Source of the DNA: CAWJFJ01 sp963800065
GTDB taxonomy: Bacteria > Actinomycetota > Acidimicrobiia > Acidimicrobiales > UBA8190
DNA length: 64,000 nucleotides
NCBI GenBank assembly: GCA_963800065.1
Contig: CAWCZO010000007.1
Span: 248,001-312,000 of the forward strand
Direction of reading: 5' to 3'
Shown here: in pieces, positions 22,236 to 29,448 of the stretch
Position numbering within the stretch: position 1 is the first letter of the stretch
Layout of the letters: each line of letters starts with the position of its first letter
Position numbers and translations under genes: made by a program
The notes under the pieces: generated by a model
Databases searched by the model: none
What the model was told of the DNA's origin: nothing
Seen by the model: only the letters and a program-made list of their open reading frames with translations

Positions 22236-23947
22236 ATGGGCGTAAAGGAGCTGGCGGTCGCCCGAGGGCGTGACGGTCGTCGTGTCGCGCGCGTCCGTGG
22301 CCCGGGTCCTCGACCGCCTGTCGATCTGGGACGAGGCGGTGCGCTCGCGCTGGCCCTTCTCGGCCCTGGTCGGGGCCGACATCTCGCCCGACACCACCGG
22401 GGACGGCTCCCACCTCCTCGTGCGACCGGCGATCCTCGGGTTCATCGCCATCTCGGCCATCACGGCCGGGGTGGCCCAGGGACAGTCGCCGTTCACCTTG
22501 AAGGCGCCCGGGGCCTGGTTCTTCGGCGTGCCGACGGCCACGGCGACGGGCCGACCGCCGCACGCCTCGCCGGGCCTGTTCTTCGGCCTGGTGGCCGTCT
22601 ACGGCGGTCTCGTCCTGCTCATGCGGGTCTGGTACGGCCTCATCCGGACGCTGTCGCAGCGTCCGGGCGTACCGGTCCGCAAGATCATGGCCGTCTTCGC
22701 CCTGTGGATCCTGCCCCTGCTGATCGTCGCCCCCCTGTTCAGCCGCGACGTCTACAGCTACGCGGCCCAGGGCGAGATGATGAGCCACCACATCAACCCG
22801 TACCACTACGGCCCCGGGCGTGCTCGGAGCGGCGCCGGCGGTGAGCCTGGTCGACCACCTGTGGCTGAACACCCCCGCCCCCTACGGCCCGCTGTTCATG
22901 CAGATCGACGGGACCCTCACCAGCCTGTCCCTGCATCACGAGCTGCTCGACGTGGTCCTGCTCCGCCTGCTCGCCATCGCCGGGGTCGGGCTCATGGCCC
23001 TCGGTGTGACCAGCCTGGCCAGGAGCTTCGGCCGTGATCCCGGCCTACGTCCTCACGCTGGCCATCTTCAACCCCGTCACGGTCCTCCACCTGGTGGGGG
23101 GCGCCCACAACGACGCTCTCATGCTCGGTCTCCTCGTGTGCGGGATCGCCGTGGCCCGCCGGGGGAGACCTGTCCTCGGCATCGTCCTGTGCGCCTTGGC
23201 CGCCGCCGTCAAGGTCCCCGCCGCCGTGGGCATCCTGTACATCGGGTGGGAGTGGATGGGTGCCGGGATCCCCCTGCGGGCGCGCGTCCGGCCCCTGCTC
23301 ACGGCCGGATTGATCTCGGCCGGCGTGATGGGGGCGCTGTCCCTCGTCACCGGCCTCGGCTGGAGCTGGGTCTTGAACCTCGGTGCCCCGGGCACCGTGA
23401 GGTCGTGGGTGGCGCCCGCCACCGGGGCCGGGCATCGTCCTCACCGACGCCGCCCACCTGGTGGGCGTCGGGGTGCCCCTGCAGACCATGCTGACCGTGA
23501 CCCGGACGCTCGGTCTCGGCGGAGCGCTGGTGCGTGGGCCTGTGGCTGCTCTGGCGCTCGGAGCGGATCGGTTCGCTGCAGGCGCTCGGCGCTCACCCTG
23601 CTGCTCGTGGTCGCCCTAGGGCCGGTCGTGCAACCCTGGTACCTGTCGTGGGGGCTGGTCATGCTCGCCCCCGTGGCCACCGGGAGGATCCGGTCGCTCA
23701 TCATCGGTCTGTCCATCGCCTCGGCTTTCATCGGGCTCCCGGGGGGCCACGCGCTGGTGACCGACCTCCTGGGCGCCGACCCGCTGCAGGTGGCGGTGGC
23801 GCTCCTCGTCTGCCTGGGCATCCTGACGGTGCCGCTCACGCCGCTCCAGCGCCAACGACTCCTCGTGTCGTGGCGCCGCCGGGGCGGCGACCGGTCGGGG
23901 CCGCCCCGGTGGCGCGGCGCCCGAGTTGGAGTATCTCGGCGGCCTGA
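22236..23947 (+). CDS. mptB: MptB-like polyprenol-phosphomannose-dependent alpha-1,6-mannosyltransferase (frame-broken)
   Basis: Polytopic GT-C glycosyltransferase that uses polyprenyl-phosphate mannose to build the alpha-1,6-mannan backbone of actinobacterial lipoglycans on the outer membrane face. Many hydrophobic spans alternate with the family motifs PLFSRDVYSYAAQGEMMSHH (catalytic Asp loop), NTPAPYGPLFMQID, FNPVTVLHLVGGAHNDALM and GPVVQPWYLSWGLVMLAPVA. Frame changes lie near 22269, 22819, 23034, 23431, 23533 and 23591. The start is uncertain: ATG 22236 joins the frame after a shift at 22269, while GTG 22270 needs no shift. The end near 23947 is approximate. Possible donor-pathway partners in the window are the GT2 and GtrA-like genes. 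Confidence 0.82.
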
Positions 23948-23961
23948 CCCCGGCCGGACCG

Positions 23962-24447
23962 TCAGAGCATCCGCTGGAGGACGGCCACGTCGATCCAGCG
24001 GCCGAACTTCCGACCCACCTCTCGCTCGACACCGACGAGGACGAACCCGCAGGCCCGGTGCAGCGCGATCGAGGGTTCGTTGTCGCCCGAGGTGCGGGCG
24101 ATGACGGTGTGGAACCCCTGGCGGGTGGCCAGGCTCACCAGCTCGTCGAGCAGGAGCCGCCCCACCCCCTGACCGCGCCGGTCGCCGGCCACGTAGACGG
24201 AGTCCTCCACGGTGGTGGCGTAGGCGGCGCGGTCGCGAAACGGCGAGAGCGACCCGAAGCCGGCCACCGTCCCGTCGTCGACGGCCACCACCGCCGGGTG
24301 GACCCCCTGGTGGCGTTCGATCCAGGCCACCTGCTCGGCGTGGCTGCGGGGCTCGATGTCGAAGGTCACGGTGGACCCCGAGACCTCGGTGTTGTAGATC
24401 GCCCGCAGGGCCTCGGCGTCGCCCGGACGCGCCAGCCGGATGTCCAT
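23962..24447 (-). CDS. GNAT family N-acetyltransferase, phosphinothricin-acetyltransferase-like
   Basis: Unbroken 161-residue GNAT protein that transfers an acetyl group from acetyl-CoA to an amine. It opens MDIRLARPGDAEALRAIYNT, has the acetyl-CoA loop DRRGQGVGRLLLDELV, and the PAT-subfamily segments FDIEPRSHAEQVAWIERHQG and HRACGFVLVGVEREVGRKFG. PAT relatives acetylate phosphinothricin, methionine sulfone or similar amino acids; the substrate here cannot be told from sequence. ATG 24447 lies 6 nt after TACGAT. Convergent with mptB. Confidence 0.88.
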   Translation of the reverse strand: MDIRLARPGDAEALRAIYNTEVSGSTVTFDIEPRSHAEQVAWIERHQGVHPAVVAVDDGTVAGFGSLSPFRDRAAYATTVEDSVYVAGDRRGQGVGRLLLDELVSLATRQGFHTVIARTSGDNEPSIALHRACGFVLVGVEREVGRKFGRWIDVAVLQRML

Positions 24448-24453
24448 CGGCCG

Positions 24454-24459
24454 ATCGTA
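24454..24459 (-). promoter_or_regulatory. -10 box TACGAT, 6 nt before the GNAT start
   Basis: TACGAT on the minus strand, 6 nt (cggccg), then ATG 24447. Leaderless arrangement inferred. Confidence 0.5.
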
Positions 24460-24543
24460 ACGGCAGGTGGTCGGCCGTCCCGGCCGGCCCCGGGGGCGGG
24501 GGGAGCCTCGACTATGATCGTCCGGCGCGCAGGCGCTGTGTCG

Positions 24544-24616
24544 GCCCCCTTAGCTCAGTCGGCAGAGCACAGCCATGGTAAGGCTGGTGTCGTCGGTTCG
24601 ATTCCGACAGGGGGCT
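24544..24616 (+). tRNA. tRNA-Thr (GGT)
   Basis: 73 nt. Acceptor GCCCCCT/AGGGGGC, anticodon stem CAGCC/GGCTG with loop ATGGTAA (GGT), T-stem GTCGG/CCGAC, discriminator T. CCA is not encoded (TCCCC follows). A -10 box TATGAT at 24513-24518 probably drives this tRNA and the next. Confidence 0.95.
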
Positions 24617-24620
24617 CCCC

Positions 24621-24697
24621 GGCGGCGTAGCTCAGTCGGTCAGAGCACACGGCTCATAATCGTGGGGTCGCGGGTTCGAGTCCCGCCGCCGCTACCA
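24621..24697 (+). tRNA. tRNA-Met (CAT), elongator type
   Basis: 77 nt with encoded CCA, starting 4 nt after tRNA-Thr. Acceptor GGCGGCG/CGCCGCT, anticodon stem CACGG/TCGTG with loop CTCATAA. The acceptor pairs fully including G1-U72, unlike initiator tRNA, and the body resembles actinobacterial elongator Met; a CAT-reading Ile tRNA is less likely. Confidence 0.9.
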
Positions 24698-24753
24698 GCG
24701 CAGGCACGGCCGGGCCCCATCGGAGGGGTGCCCGGAAGAGGAAGGGCAGGGCG

Positions 24754-24918
24754 ATGGCGAAGAACGAGAAGCGTGTCCAGGTGACGCTGGCCTGCGAGGT
24801 CTGCAAACGGCGGAACTACATCACGATGAAGAACAAGCAGAACGACCGCGAGCGGATCGAGATGAAGAAGTTCTGCCGCTGGGACCGCAAGCACACCGTG
24901 CACAAGGAGACCCGCTGA
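24754..24918 (+). CDS. rpmG: 50S ribosomal protein L33, with one zinc Cys replaced
   Basis: 54-residue L33 of the large subunit E-site region, between tRNA genes as in other actinobacteria. It starts [20 protein letters not shown] and ends [10 protein letters not shown]. The first zinc knuckle CEVC is intact. The second reads FCRWD, so it has Cys-x2-Asp instead of Cys-x2-Cys. This could still bind metal through Asp or be partly degenerate. The Shine-Dalgarno-like GGAAGAGGAAGG lies at 24733-24744. Confidence 0.93.
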   Translation: MAKNEKRVQVTLACEVCKRRNYITMKNKQNDRERIEMKKFCRWDRKHTVHKETR

Positions 24919-25012
24919 CCCTCGGGGGCCGGGACCGACGGGTCCGTTCTCGCCCTGGCTGACCCCCGTGCACCAGGGCGGAGGTCGTCGGCAGCCCAGG
25001 CGTGGTGGATGG

Positions 25013-25018
25013 TAATCT
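25013..25018 (+). promoter_or_regulatory. -10 box TAATCT upstream of tRNA-Trp/secE
   Basis: TAATCT lies 54 nt before tRNA-Trp in the gap after rpmG. No clear -35 at 17 nt. It could start a tRNA-Trp-secE-nusG transcript. Confidence 0.35.
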
Positions 25019-25071
25019 GACGACTTGACCCGCGAGGCCGGCCGGTCCGGTGACCGGAGTCCCGGCGCCGT

Positions 25072-25147
25072 AGGGCAGTAGCTCAATTGGTAGAGCACCG
25101 GTCTCCAAAACCGGTGGTTGGGGGTTCGAGTCCCTCCTGCCCTGCCA
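25072..25147 (+). tRNA. tRNA-Trp (CCA)
   Basis: 76 nt with encoded CCA. Acceptor AGGGCAG/CTGCCCT, anticodon stem CCGGT/ACCGG with loop CTCCAAA (CCA), T-stem GGGGG/CCCTC with one G-U, discriminator G. It sits 30 nt before secE, the usual actinobacterial place. Confidence 0.96.
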
Positions 25148-25177
25148 CCAGCTGTCCGTCGAAAGGCGAACGACACC

Positions 25178-25501
25178 GTGAACCGAGAGATGAAGCGCAT
25201 GATGCAGCGCCAGGGCCAGGTCGAGGCCGACGGCTCGCCCGCGCCCACCGACCGCACGGCGCCGCCGCGTTCTCGTCCCGACCGCGGCGCCAAGCCCGAG
25301 CTGAGCCCCCCGGCCCGGGTCGCCGAATTCGCACGCGAGGTGCGGTCGGAGCTGCGCCAGGTGGCCTGGCCCACACGGTCCGAGGTGGCCAATTCGGCCA
25401 CCGTCGTCTTCATCACCCTGGTGGTCCTGGTGGTCCTGATCTTCCTCCTCAACTACACCTTCTCCCACTCGATCTCCTGGCTCTACCGGCCGGCCTCCTA
25501 G
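25178..25501 (+). CDS. secE: Preprotein translocase subunit SecE
   Basis: Small membrane subunit that clamps SecY in the Sec translocon. 107 residues: a charged N-terminal extension rich in Pro/Arg, the conserved amphipathic helix [20 protein letters not shown], and one transmembrane helix [22 protein letters not shown] 25178 is chosen because GAAAGG lies about 11 nt upstream; an upstream frame extends through the tRNA and is not coding. It is followed by nusG after 2 nt, the standard secE-nusG pair. Confidence 0.94.
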   Translation: MNREMKRMMQRQGQVEADGSPAPTDRTAPPRSRPDRGAKPELSPPARVAEFAREVRSELRQVAWPTRSEVANSATVVFITLVVLVVLIFLLNYTFSHSISWLYRPAS

Positions 25502-25503
25502 CC

Positions 25504-26385
25504 ATGAGCGAAATCGAACTCGGGGTTGACGACCAGGACTCTTCGGCCGGCGACGCCGGCGTCGCCGTCGTCACGGGCGAGAGTCCCACCGAATCGATCG
25601 ACACCGCCGCGAGGCCGCCGACACCGCCGGAGGCCGCCGACACCGACCGAGCCAGCCGACACCACCGGAGGCGGCCGACGCCACGAGAGCCAGGTCGAGG
25701 AGCCGACGCCGTCGAGGAACCGAGCGCCCTCGGCGACCCGCCGGCCGTGGCCTCCGGCCCCCCTCCCGGGTGGGAGATCGTCGATGACGAGCAGGACGAG
25801 GACGGGGAACCCGTCGTCGTCGAGAGCCCGTACGACCGGCCGGGCCGGTGGTTCGTCGTCCACACCTACGCCGGGTACGAGAACAAGGTCAAGTCGAATC
25901 TCCAGAGCCGGATCGTGTCGATGAACATGGAGGACCGGATCTACGAGGTCGTGATCCCCATGGAGGACGTCGTCGAGTTCAAGAACGGCAAGAAGGTCGT
26001 CGTCCAGAAGAAGGTGTTCCCGGGCTACCTGCTCACCCGGTGCGACCTGGACGACGACTCGTGGTCCGTGATCCGCAACACACCCGGCGTGACCGGGTTC
26101 GTCGGCCCCGGCACGAAGCCGACCCCGCTCTCGCGCCGTGAGGTCGAGAGCATCCTCCAGGTGCCCGTGGCCGGAGCCGGTGGGGTGGAGCAGACCAAGA
26201 AGACCCGACCGCGGCTCGAATACGAGGAGGGCGAGACGGTCCGGGTGAAGGAAGGGCCGTTCGCCGACTTCTCCGGGCAGATCGACGAGATCAACGAGGA
26301 CCAGCTCAAGCTGAAGGTCCTGGTCAACATCTTCGGCCGGGAGACCCCCGTCGAGCTCGAATTCAGCCAGGTCGCCAAGCTCTAG
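25504..26385 (+). CDS. nusG: Transcription termination/antitermination factor NusG with long N-terminal extension
   Basis: NusG binds the RNA polymerase clamp through its NGN domain and Rho or S10 through its KOW domain. The core is normal: [44 protein letters not shown]-type loop [20 protein letters not shown], and the KOW segment [20 protein letters not shown]. Total 293 residues, with about 115 residues of Pro/Glu/Arg-rich sequence before the core. Within that, 25620-25720 reads basic ([14 protein letters not shown]) while the flanks are acidic. A compensated pair of frame errors is possible there, because another frame reads acidic/Gly sequence. Confidence 0.94.
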   Translation: MSEIELGVDDQDSSAGDAGVAVVTGESPTESIDTAARPPTPPEAADTDRASRHHRRRPTPREPGRGADAVEEPSALGDPPAVASGPPPGWEIVDDEQDEDGEPVVVESPYDRPGRWFVVHTYAGYENKVKSNLQSRIVSMNMEDRIYEVVIPMEDVVEFKNGKKVVVQKKVFPGYLLTRCDLDDDSWSVIRNTPGVTGFVGPGTKPTPLSRREVESILQVPVAGAGGVEQTKKTRPRLEYEEGETVRVKEGPFADFSGQIDEINEDQLKLKVLVNIFGRETPVELEFSQVAKL

Positions 26386-26401
26386 ATCCAGGAGACTCAC
26401 C

Positions 26402-26834
26402 GTGCCCCCGAAGAAGAAGAGTCCTCGCCGTCGTCAAGATCCAGCTCCCCGCCGGGGGCGCCACGCCCGCGCCTCCCGTCGGGACGGCGCTCGGACCGCA
26501 CGGCGTCCAGACGATGGAGTTCTGCAAGCAGTACAACGCCGCCACCGAGAACCAGCGGGGGACGGTGGTCCCGGTGGAGATCAGCATCTACGAGGACCGG
26601 TCGTTCTCGTTCGTGCTCAAGACCCCGCCGGCGGCGATCCTCATCCGTCAGGCGGCCGGGCTGGAGAAGGGCGCCACGGCGGCCGGGCGGGAGCAGGCCG
26701 GATCGATCACGGACGCCCAGGTGACCGAGATCGCCCGGGTCAAGCTGCCCGACCTGAACACCGACGACATCGAGTCGGCCAAGCGCCAGGTGATCGGGAC
26801 GGCCCGATCCATGGGCGTCGCCGTCAACGGCTGA
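26402..26834 (+). CDS. rplK: 50S ribosomal protein L11 (one frame break)
   Basis: L11 forms the GTPase-associated centre with L10/L7/L12 and is the thiopeptide-binding site. GTG 26402, 16 nt after nusG. After one extra A at 26420 the reading is [20 protein letters not shown] and [20 protein letters not shown], the conserved N-terminal domain. The C-terminal domain is normal ([19 protein letters not shown], ending MGVAVNG). The apparent 30 residues of Arg-rich sequence in the unshifted frame are not real. Confidence 0.95.
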
Positions 26835-26872
26835 TCGCGTCGTCGGACCAGGGACACTGAGAGGAACCTGTC

Positions 26873-27592
26873 GTGCACAAGGGCAAGAAGTACATCGCCG
26901 CGCTGGAGCGGTTCGACCGGGAGGAGCTGTACTCCCCGGGCGACGCCGTGGGCCTGGTGAAGGACATGGCCAGCGCCAACTTCGACGAGACGGTCGAGCT
27001 GGCCGTCCGTCTGGCCGTCGATCCCCGCAAGGCCGACCAGATCGTGCGGGGGACGCTGAGCCTTCCCTCCGGGACGGGCCGCACCGCCCGCGTCGTCGTC
27101 TTCGCCGCCGGTGACGGGGCGGCCGAGGCCCGCGAGGCAGGGGCCGACGAGGTGGGGGCGGACGACCTCGTGGCCAGGGTCGAAGGGGGCTTCCTCGACT
27201 TCGACGTGGCCATCGCCACCCCGGACCTGATGGGCCAGGTGGGCAAGCTCGGCCGGGTCCTCGGTCCCCGCGGGCTCATGCCCAACCCGAAGACGGGCAC
27301 CGTGACGACCGACGTGGGCAAGGCCGTGGCCGAGTTCAAGGGCGGCCGCGTCGAGTACCGGACCGACAAGGTGGGCAACGTCCACGTCCGGGTGGGCAAG
27401 GTCTCCTTCACCCGCGAGCAGCTGCTGGCCAACCTCCACGCCGTGATCGACGAGCTCGTCCGGGCCAAGCCGGCGGCGGCCAAGGGCCGGTACCTACGGT
27501 CGGTCTCGGTCTCGTCCACTATGGGCCCGGGCGTCCACATCGACCCGGCCCAGGCACGGTTCGTCCCCGAGGAGCTGGTGGCCTCGGCGTAG
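26873..27592 (+). CDS. rplA: 50S ribosomal protein L1
   Basis: L1 of the ribosomal stalk that moves with deacylated tRNA at the E site. 239 residues, unbroken. GTG 26873, Shine-Dalgarno GAGAGGAA 14 nt or less upstream. Signature [20 protein letters not shown] and [20 protein letters not shown]. In many bacteria L1 represses its own mRNA; no L1-type site was looked for beyond the start region. Confidence 0.97.
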   Translation: MHKGKKYIAALERFDREELYSPGDAVGLVKDMASANFDETVELAVRLAVDPRKADQIVRGTLSLPSGTGRTARVVVFAAGDGAAEAREAGADEVGADDLVARVEGGFLDFDVAIATPDLMGQVGKLGRVLGPRGLMPNPKTGTVTTDVGKAVAEFKGGRVEYRTDKVGNVHVRVGKVSFTREQLLANLHAVIDELVRAKPAAAKGRYLRSVSVSSTMGPGVHIDPAQARFVPEELVASA

Positions 27593-27810
27593 TAAGTTCT
27601 TCCCGGCGGTCCTCTGCACGGACCGCCCGAGACGAGACATGCCGTTGCCGTAGACCTCCGGTTGCGCCTCCCGGCGCCGAAGGGGCCCCAGGGCCCGCCC
27701 GACAAGGTGACGACCAGGATCCGCTCGAGAGGACCCATCCGGTCCCTGCTCGGTGGCTGCGGTCACGGCCAAATGGGTGCGACAGGCACCTTCCGAGTAG
27801 AGGAGCGACG
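27593..27810 (+). promoter_or_regulatory. rplJ leader RNA region (L10-leader-like)
   Basis: 218 nt between rplA and rplJ with no gene. A perfect 8-bp hairpin GGCGGTCC/GGACCGCC (27605-27612 with 27620-27627) is followed by gccgtagacc at about 27646. Then ACCCAT (27733-27738) can pair with ATGGGT (27773-27778) around a GC-rich inner region. A ribosomal-protein L10 leader sits at this place in many bacteria and lets L10(L12)4 repress rplJL; assignment here rests on position and visible stems. A GAGGAG Shine-Dalgarno precedes rplJ. Confidence 0.5.
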
Positions 27811-28628
27811 ATGGAGAACCCGAGGCCCGAGAAGGTGGCCGTGGTCAACGAGGTGCGTGAGCGTCTCGACGGGGCCCAGGCCGCCATCCTCACCGAGTAC
27901 CGGGGCCTCACCGTCCGCGAGATGGCCGCACTTGCGCCAGGCGCTCGTGGCCGCCGGCGGCGACTACAAGGTCTACAAGAACACCCTGGTGAAGCTGGCG
28001 ATCGCCGGGAACCGCCACGAGCCGCTGGACGCCCTCCTCGAGGGACCGACGGCCATCGCCTTCGTCTCGGGCGAGGTCAGCGCCGTGGCCAAGGCCCTGC
28101 GCGACTACGCCCGGACCAATCCGGCCCTCGTCGTCAAGGGAGGCCTGCACGGCGAGGGTTTCCTGTCGGCTCAGGATCTCGGCGTCCTCGCCGACCTCCC
28201 GCCGCGCGACGTCCTGCTGGCCCGGCTGGCCGGTGCCATCGCCGCCCCGATGCAGCAGCTCGCCGGTCTGCTGCAGGCGCTTCCCCGGAGTCTCGCCTAC
28301 GGGCTGTCGGCCCTCGTCGACCAGCTGGGTGGGGCTCCCGCCGAAGCCGAAGCGCCGGCTGAGGCACCCACCGAGGCACCCGCCGCCCCCGAGGGGTCCG
28401 CCGTTGAGGCACCGGCTGAGGCACCTGCTGCCGCCGAGGCGTTCGGCCGCCGAGGCACCGGCTCAGGCACCGGCCGAGGCGCCCGCTGCCGCCGAGGCGT
28501 TCGGCCGCCGAGGCACCCGCCGAGGCGGAGGCCCCACCGGCCGAGGCCAGCACCGCTGCCGAGGAGCCGCCGGCCACCGAACCGCCCGTGGTGGGTCGGA
28601 GAACCGGTCGAAGGGCGAAGGCACGTGA
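27811..28628 (+). CDS. rplJ: 50S ribosomal protein L10 with Ala/Glu/Pro-rich C-terminal tail (frame-broken)
   Basis: L10 anchors L7/L12 dimers to the ribosome. The core is clear: [51 protein letters not shown] and [20 protein letters not shown]. One extra base at 27931 breaks the N-terminal part. After the L12-binding helix a tail of about 95 residues follows, made of [12 protein letters not shown] repeats, with frame changes at about 28442 and 28500. I end at the TGA at 28626-28628 ([12 protein letters not shown]), since the frame that runs on overlaps the rplL ribosome-binding site and looks spurious. Confidence 0.9.
28427..28517 (+). repeat. Two exact 33-bp repeats in the L10 tail, period 58 bp
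   Basis: 28427-28459 equals 28485-28517. The period 58 is not a multiple of three. Each copy contains gcgttcgg where removing one T restores Ala/Glu-rich coding, so both copies carry the same +1 shift. Confidence 0.85.
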
Positions 28629-28717
28629 GCCCCGCGTCTGGCCACCGGACGCGCACCCCCCGACCGAAAAATCGAGAAATCAGGAAAAATCGAGAAACCA
28701 CAAGGAGCACAACGACA

Positions 28718-29113
28718 ATGGCTGACAAGACCCTCACCAAGGACCAGATCCTCGACGGGATCGCCAACCTCTCGGTCCTCGAGCTCTCGGAGCTCCTCAA
28801 GGAGTTCGAGGAGAAGTTCGGGGTGACCGCCGCGGCCCCCGTGGCCGTGGCCGCCGCCCCGGCCGCCGGTGGTGGCGACGCCGGTGGAGGCGAGGAGGAG
28901 AAGACCGAGTTCGACGTCGTCCTCACCGCCGCCGGCGACAAGAAGATCCAGGTCATCAAGGAGGTGCGGGCTCTCACCAGCCTGGGCCTCAAAGAGGCGA
29001 AGGACCTGGTCGACAGCGCGCCGAAGCCGGTGCTGGAGCGGGTCTCGAAGGACGAGGCCGAGAAGGCGAAAGCCCAGATCGAGGGGGCCGGAGGCACCGT
29101 CGAGGTCAAGTAG
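28718..29113 (+). CDS. rplL: 50S ribosomal protein L7/L12
   Basis: Stalk protein that recruits translation GTPases. 131 residues, unbroken. The N-terminal dimerisation domain is [20 protein letters not shown], followed by an Ala/Gly/Glu hinge ([18 protein letters not shown]) and the [23 protein letters not shown] with [17 protein letters not shown]. Shine-Dalgarno AAGGAG at 28702-28707. Follows rplJ by 89 nt. Confidence 0.97.
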   Translation: MADKTLTKDQILDGIANLSVLELSELLKEFEEKFGVTAAAPVAVAAAPAAGGGDAGGGEEEKTEFDVVLTAAGDKKIQVIKEVRALTSLGLKEAKDLVDSAPKPVLERVSKDEAEKAKAQIEGAGGTVEVK

Positions 29114-29180
29114 GGCCGGGGAAATGGCCTTGACGGCATCCCGGCGCGTCCGTACCCTGTCGGGGGCGACAGAACGAGGG

Positions 29181-29209
29181 TTGCCCCCCGCGGTGCCTGC
29201 GCGTATACT
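29181..29209 (+). promoter_or_regulatory. rpoBC promoter
   Basis: TTGCCC (29181-29186), 17-bp spacer, TATACT (29204-29209): the best sigma-70-type promoter in the window. A start near 29216 would give a leader of about 230 nt. Confidence 0.7.
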
Positions 29210-29448
29210 GTCCGGTTGCCGTGCCCCGTCTTCGCGCCACTCTTGAAATCTGACCCCTGAACGACGCGCGCCCAGGCGTCTGACGCCCAGGTGCGTGGCG
29301 TTCGGCCGCCCGCCCGAGTCACCGTTCCGCCCGCCCGAGTTCCCCGTAGTACCGATTCCACCCTCCGCCCTACACGGGATCTATTGCCTCACCCCGCTTC
29401 ACCCCCGTCCTGTCACACATCGCCCCTGCACCTGGGAGGAGTAGGCCG
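29210..29448 (+). other. rpoB 5' leader
   Basis: No gene is seen. The leader holds a 14-bp direct repeat ccgcccgcccgagt at 29306-29319 and 29327-29340 (period 21), and a tight dyad GGCGTC-T-GACGCC around 29276-29288. A strong Shine-Dalgarno GGGAGGAG (29434-29441) lies 7 nt before the TTG start. The rplL-to-promoter gap (29114-29180) holds no clear terminator. Confidence 0.5.
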
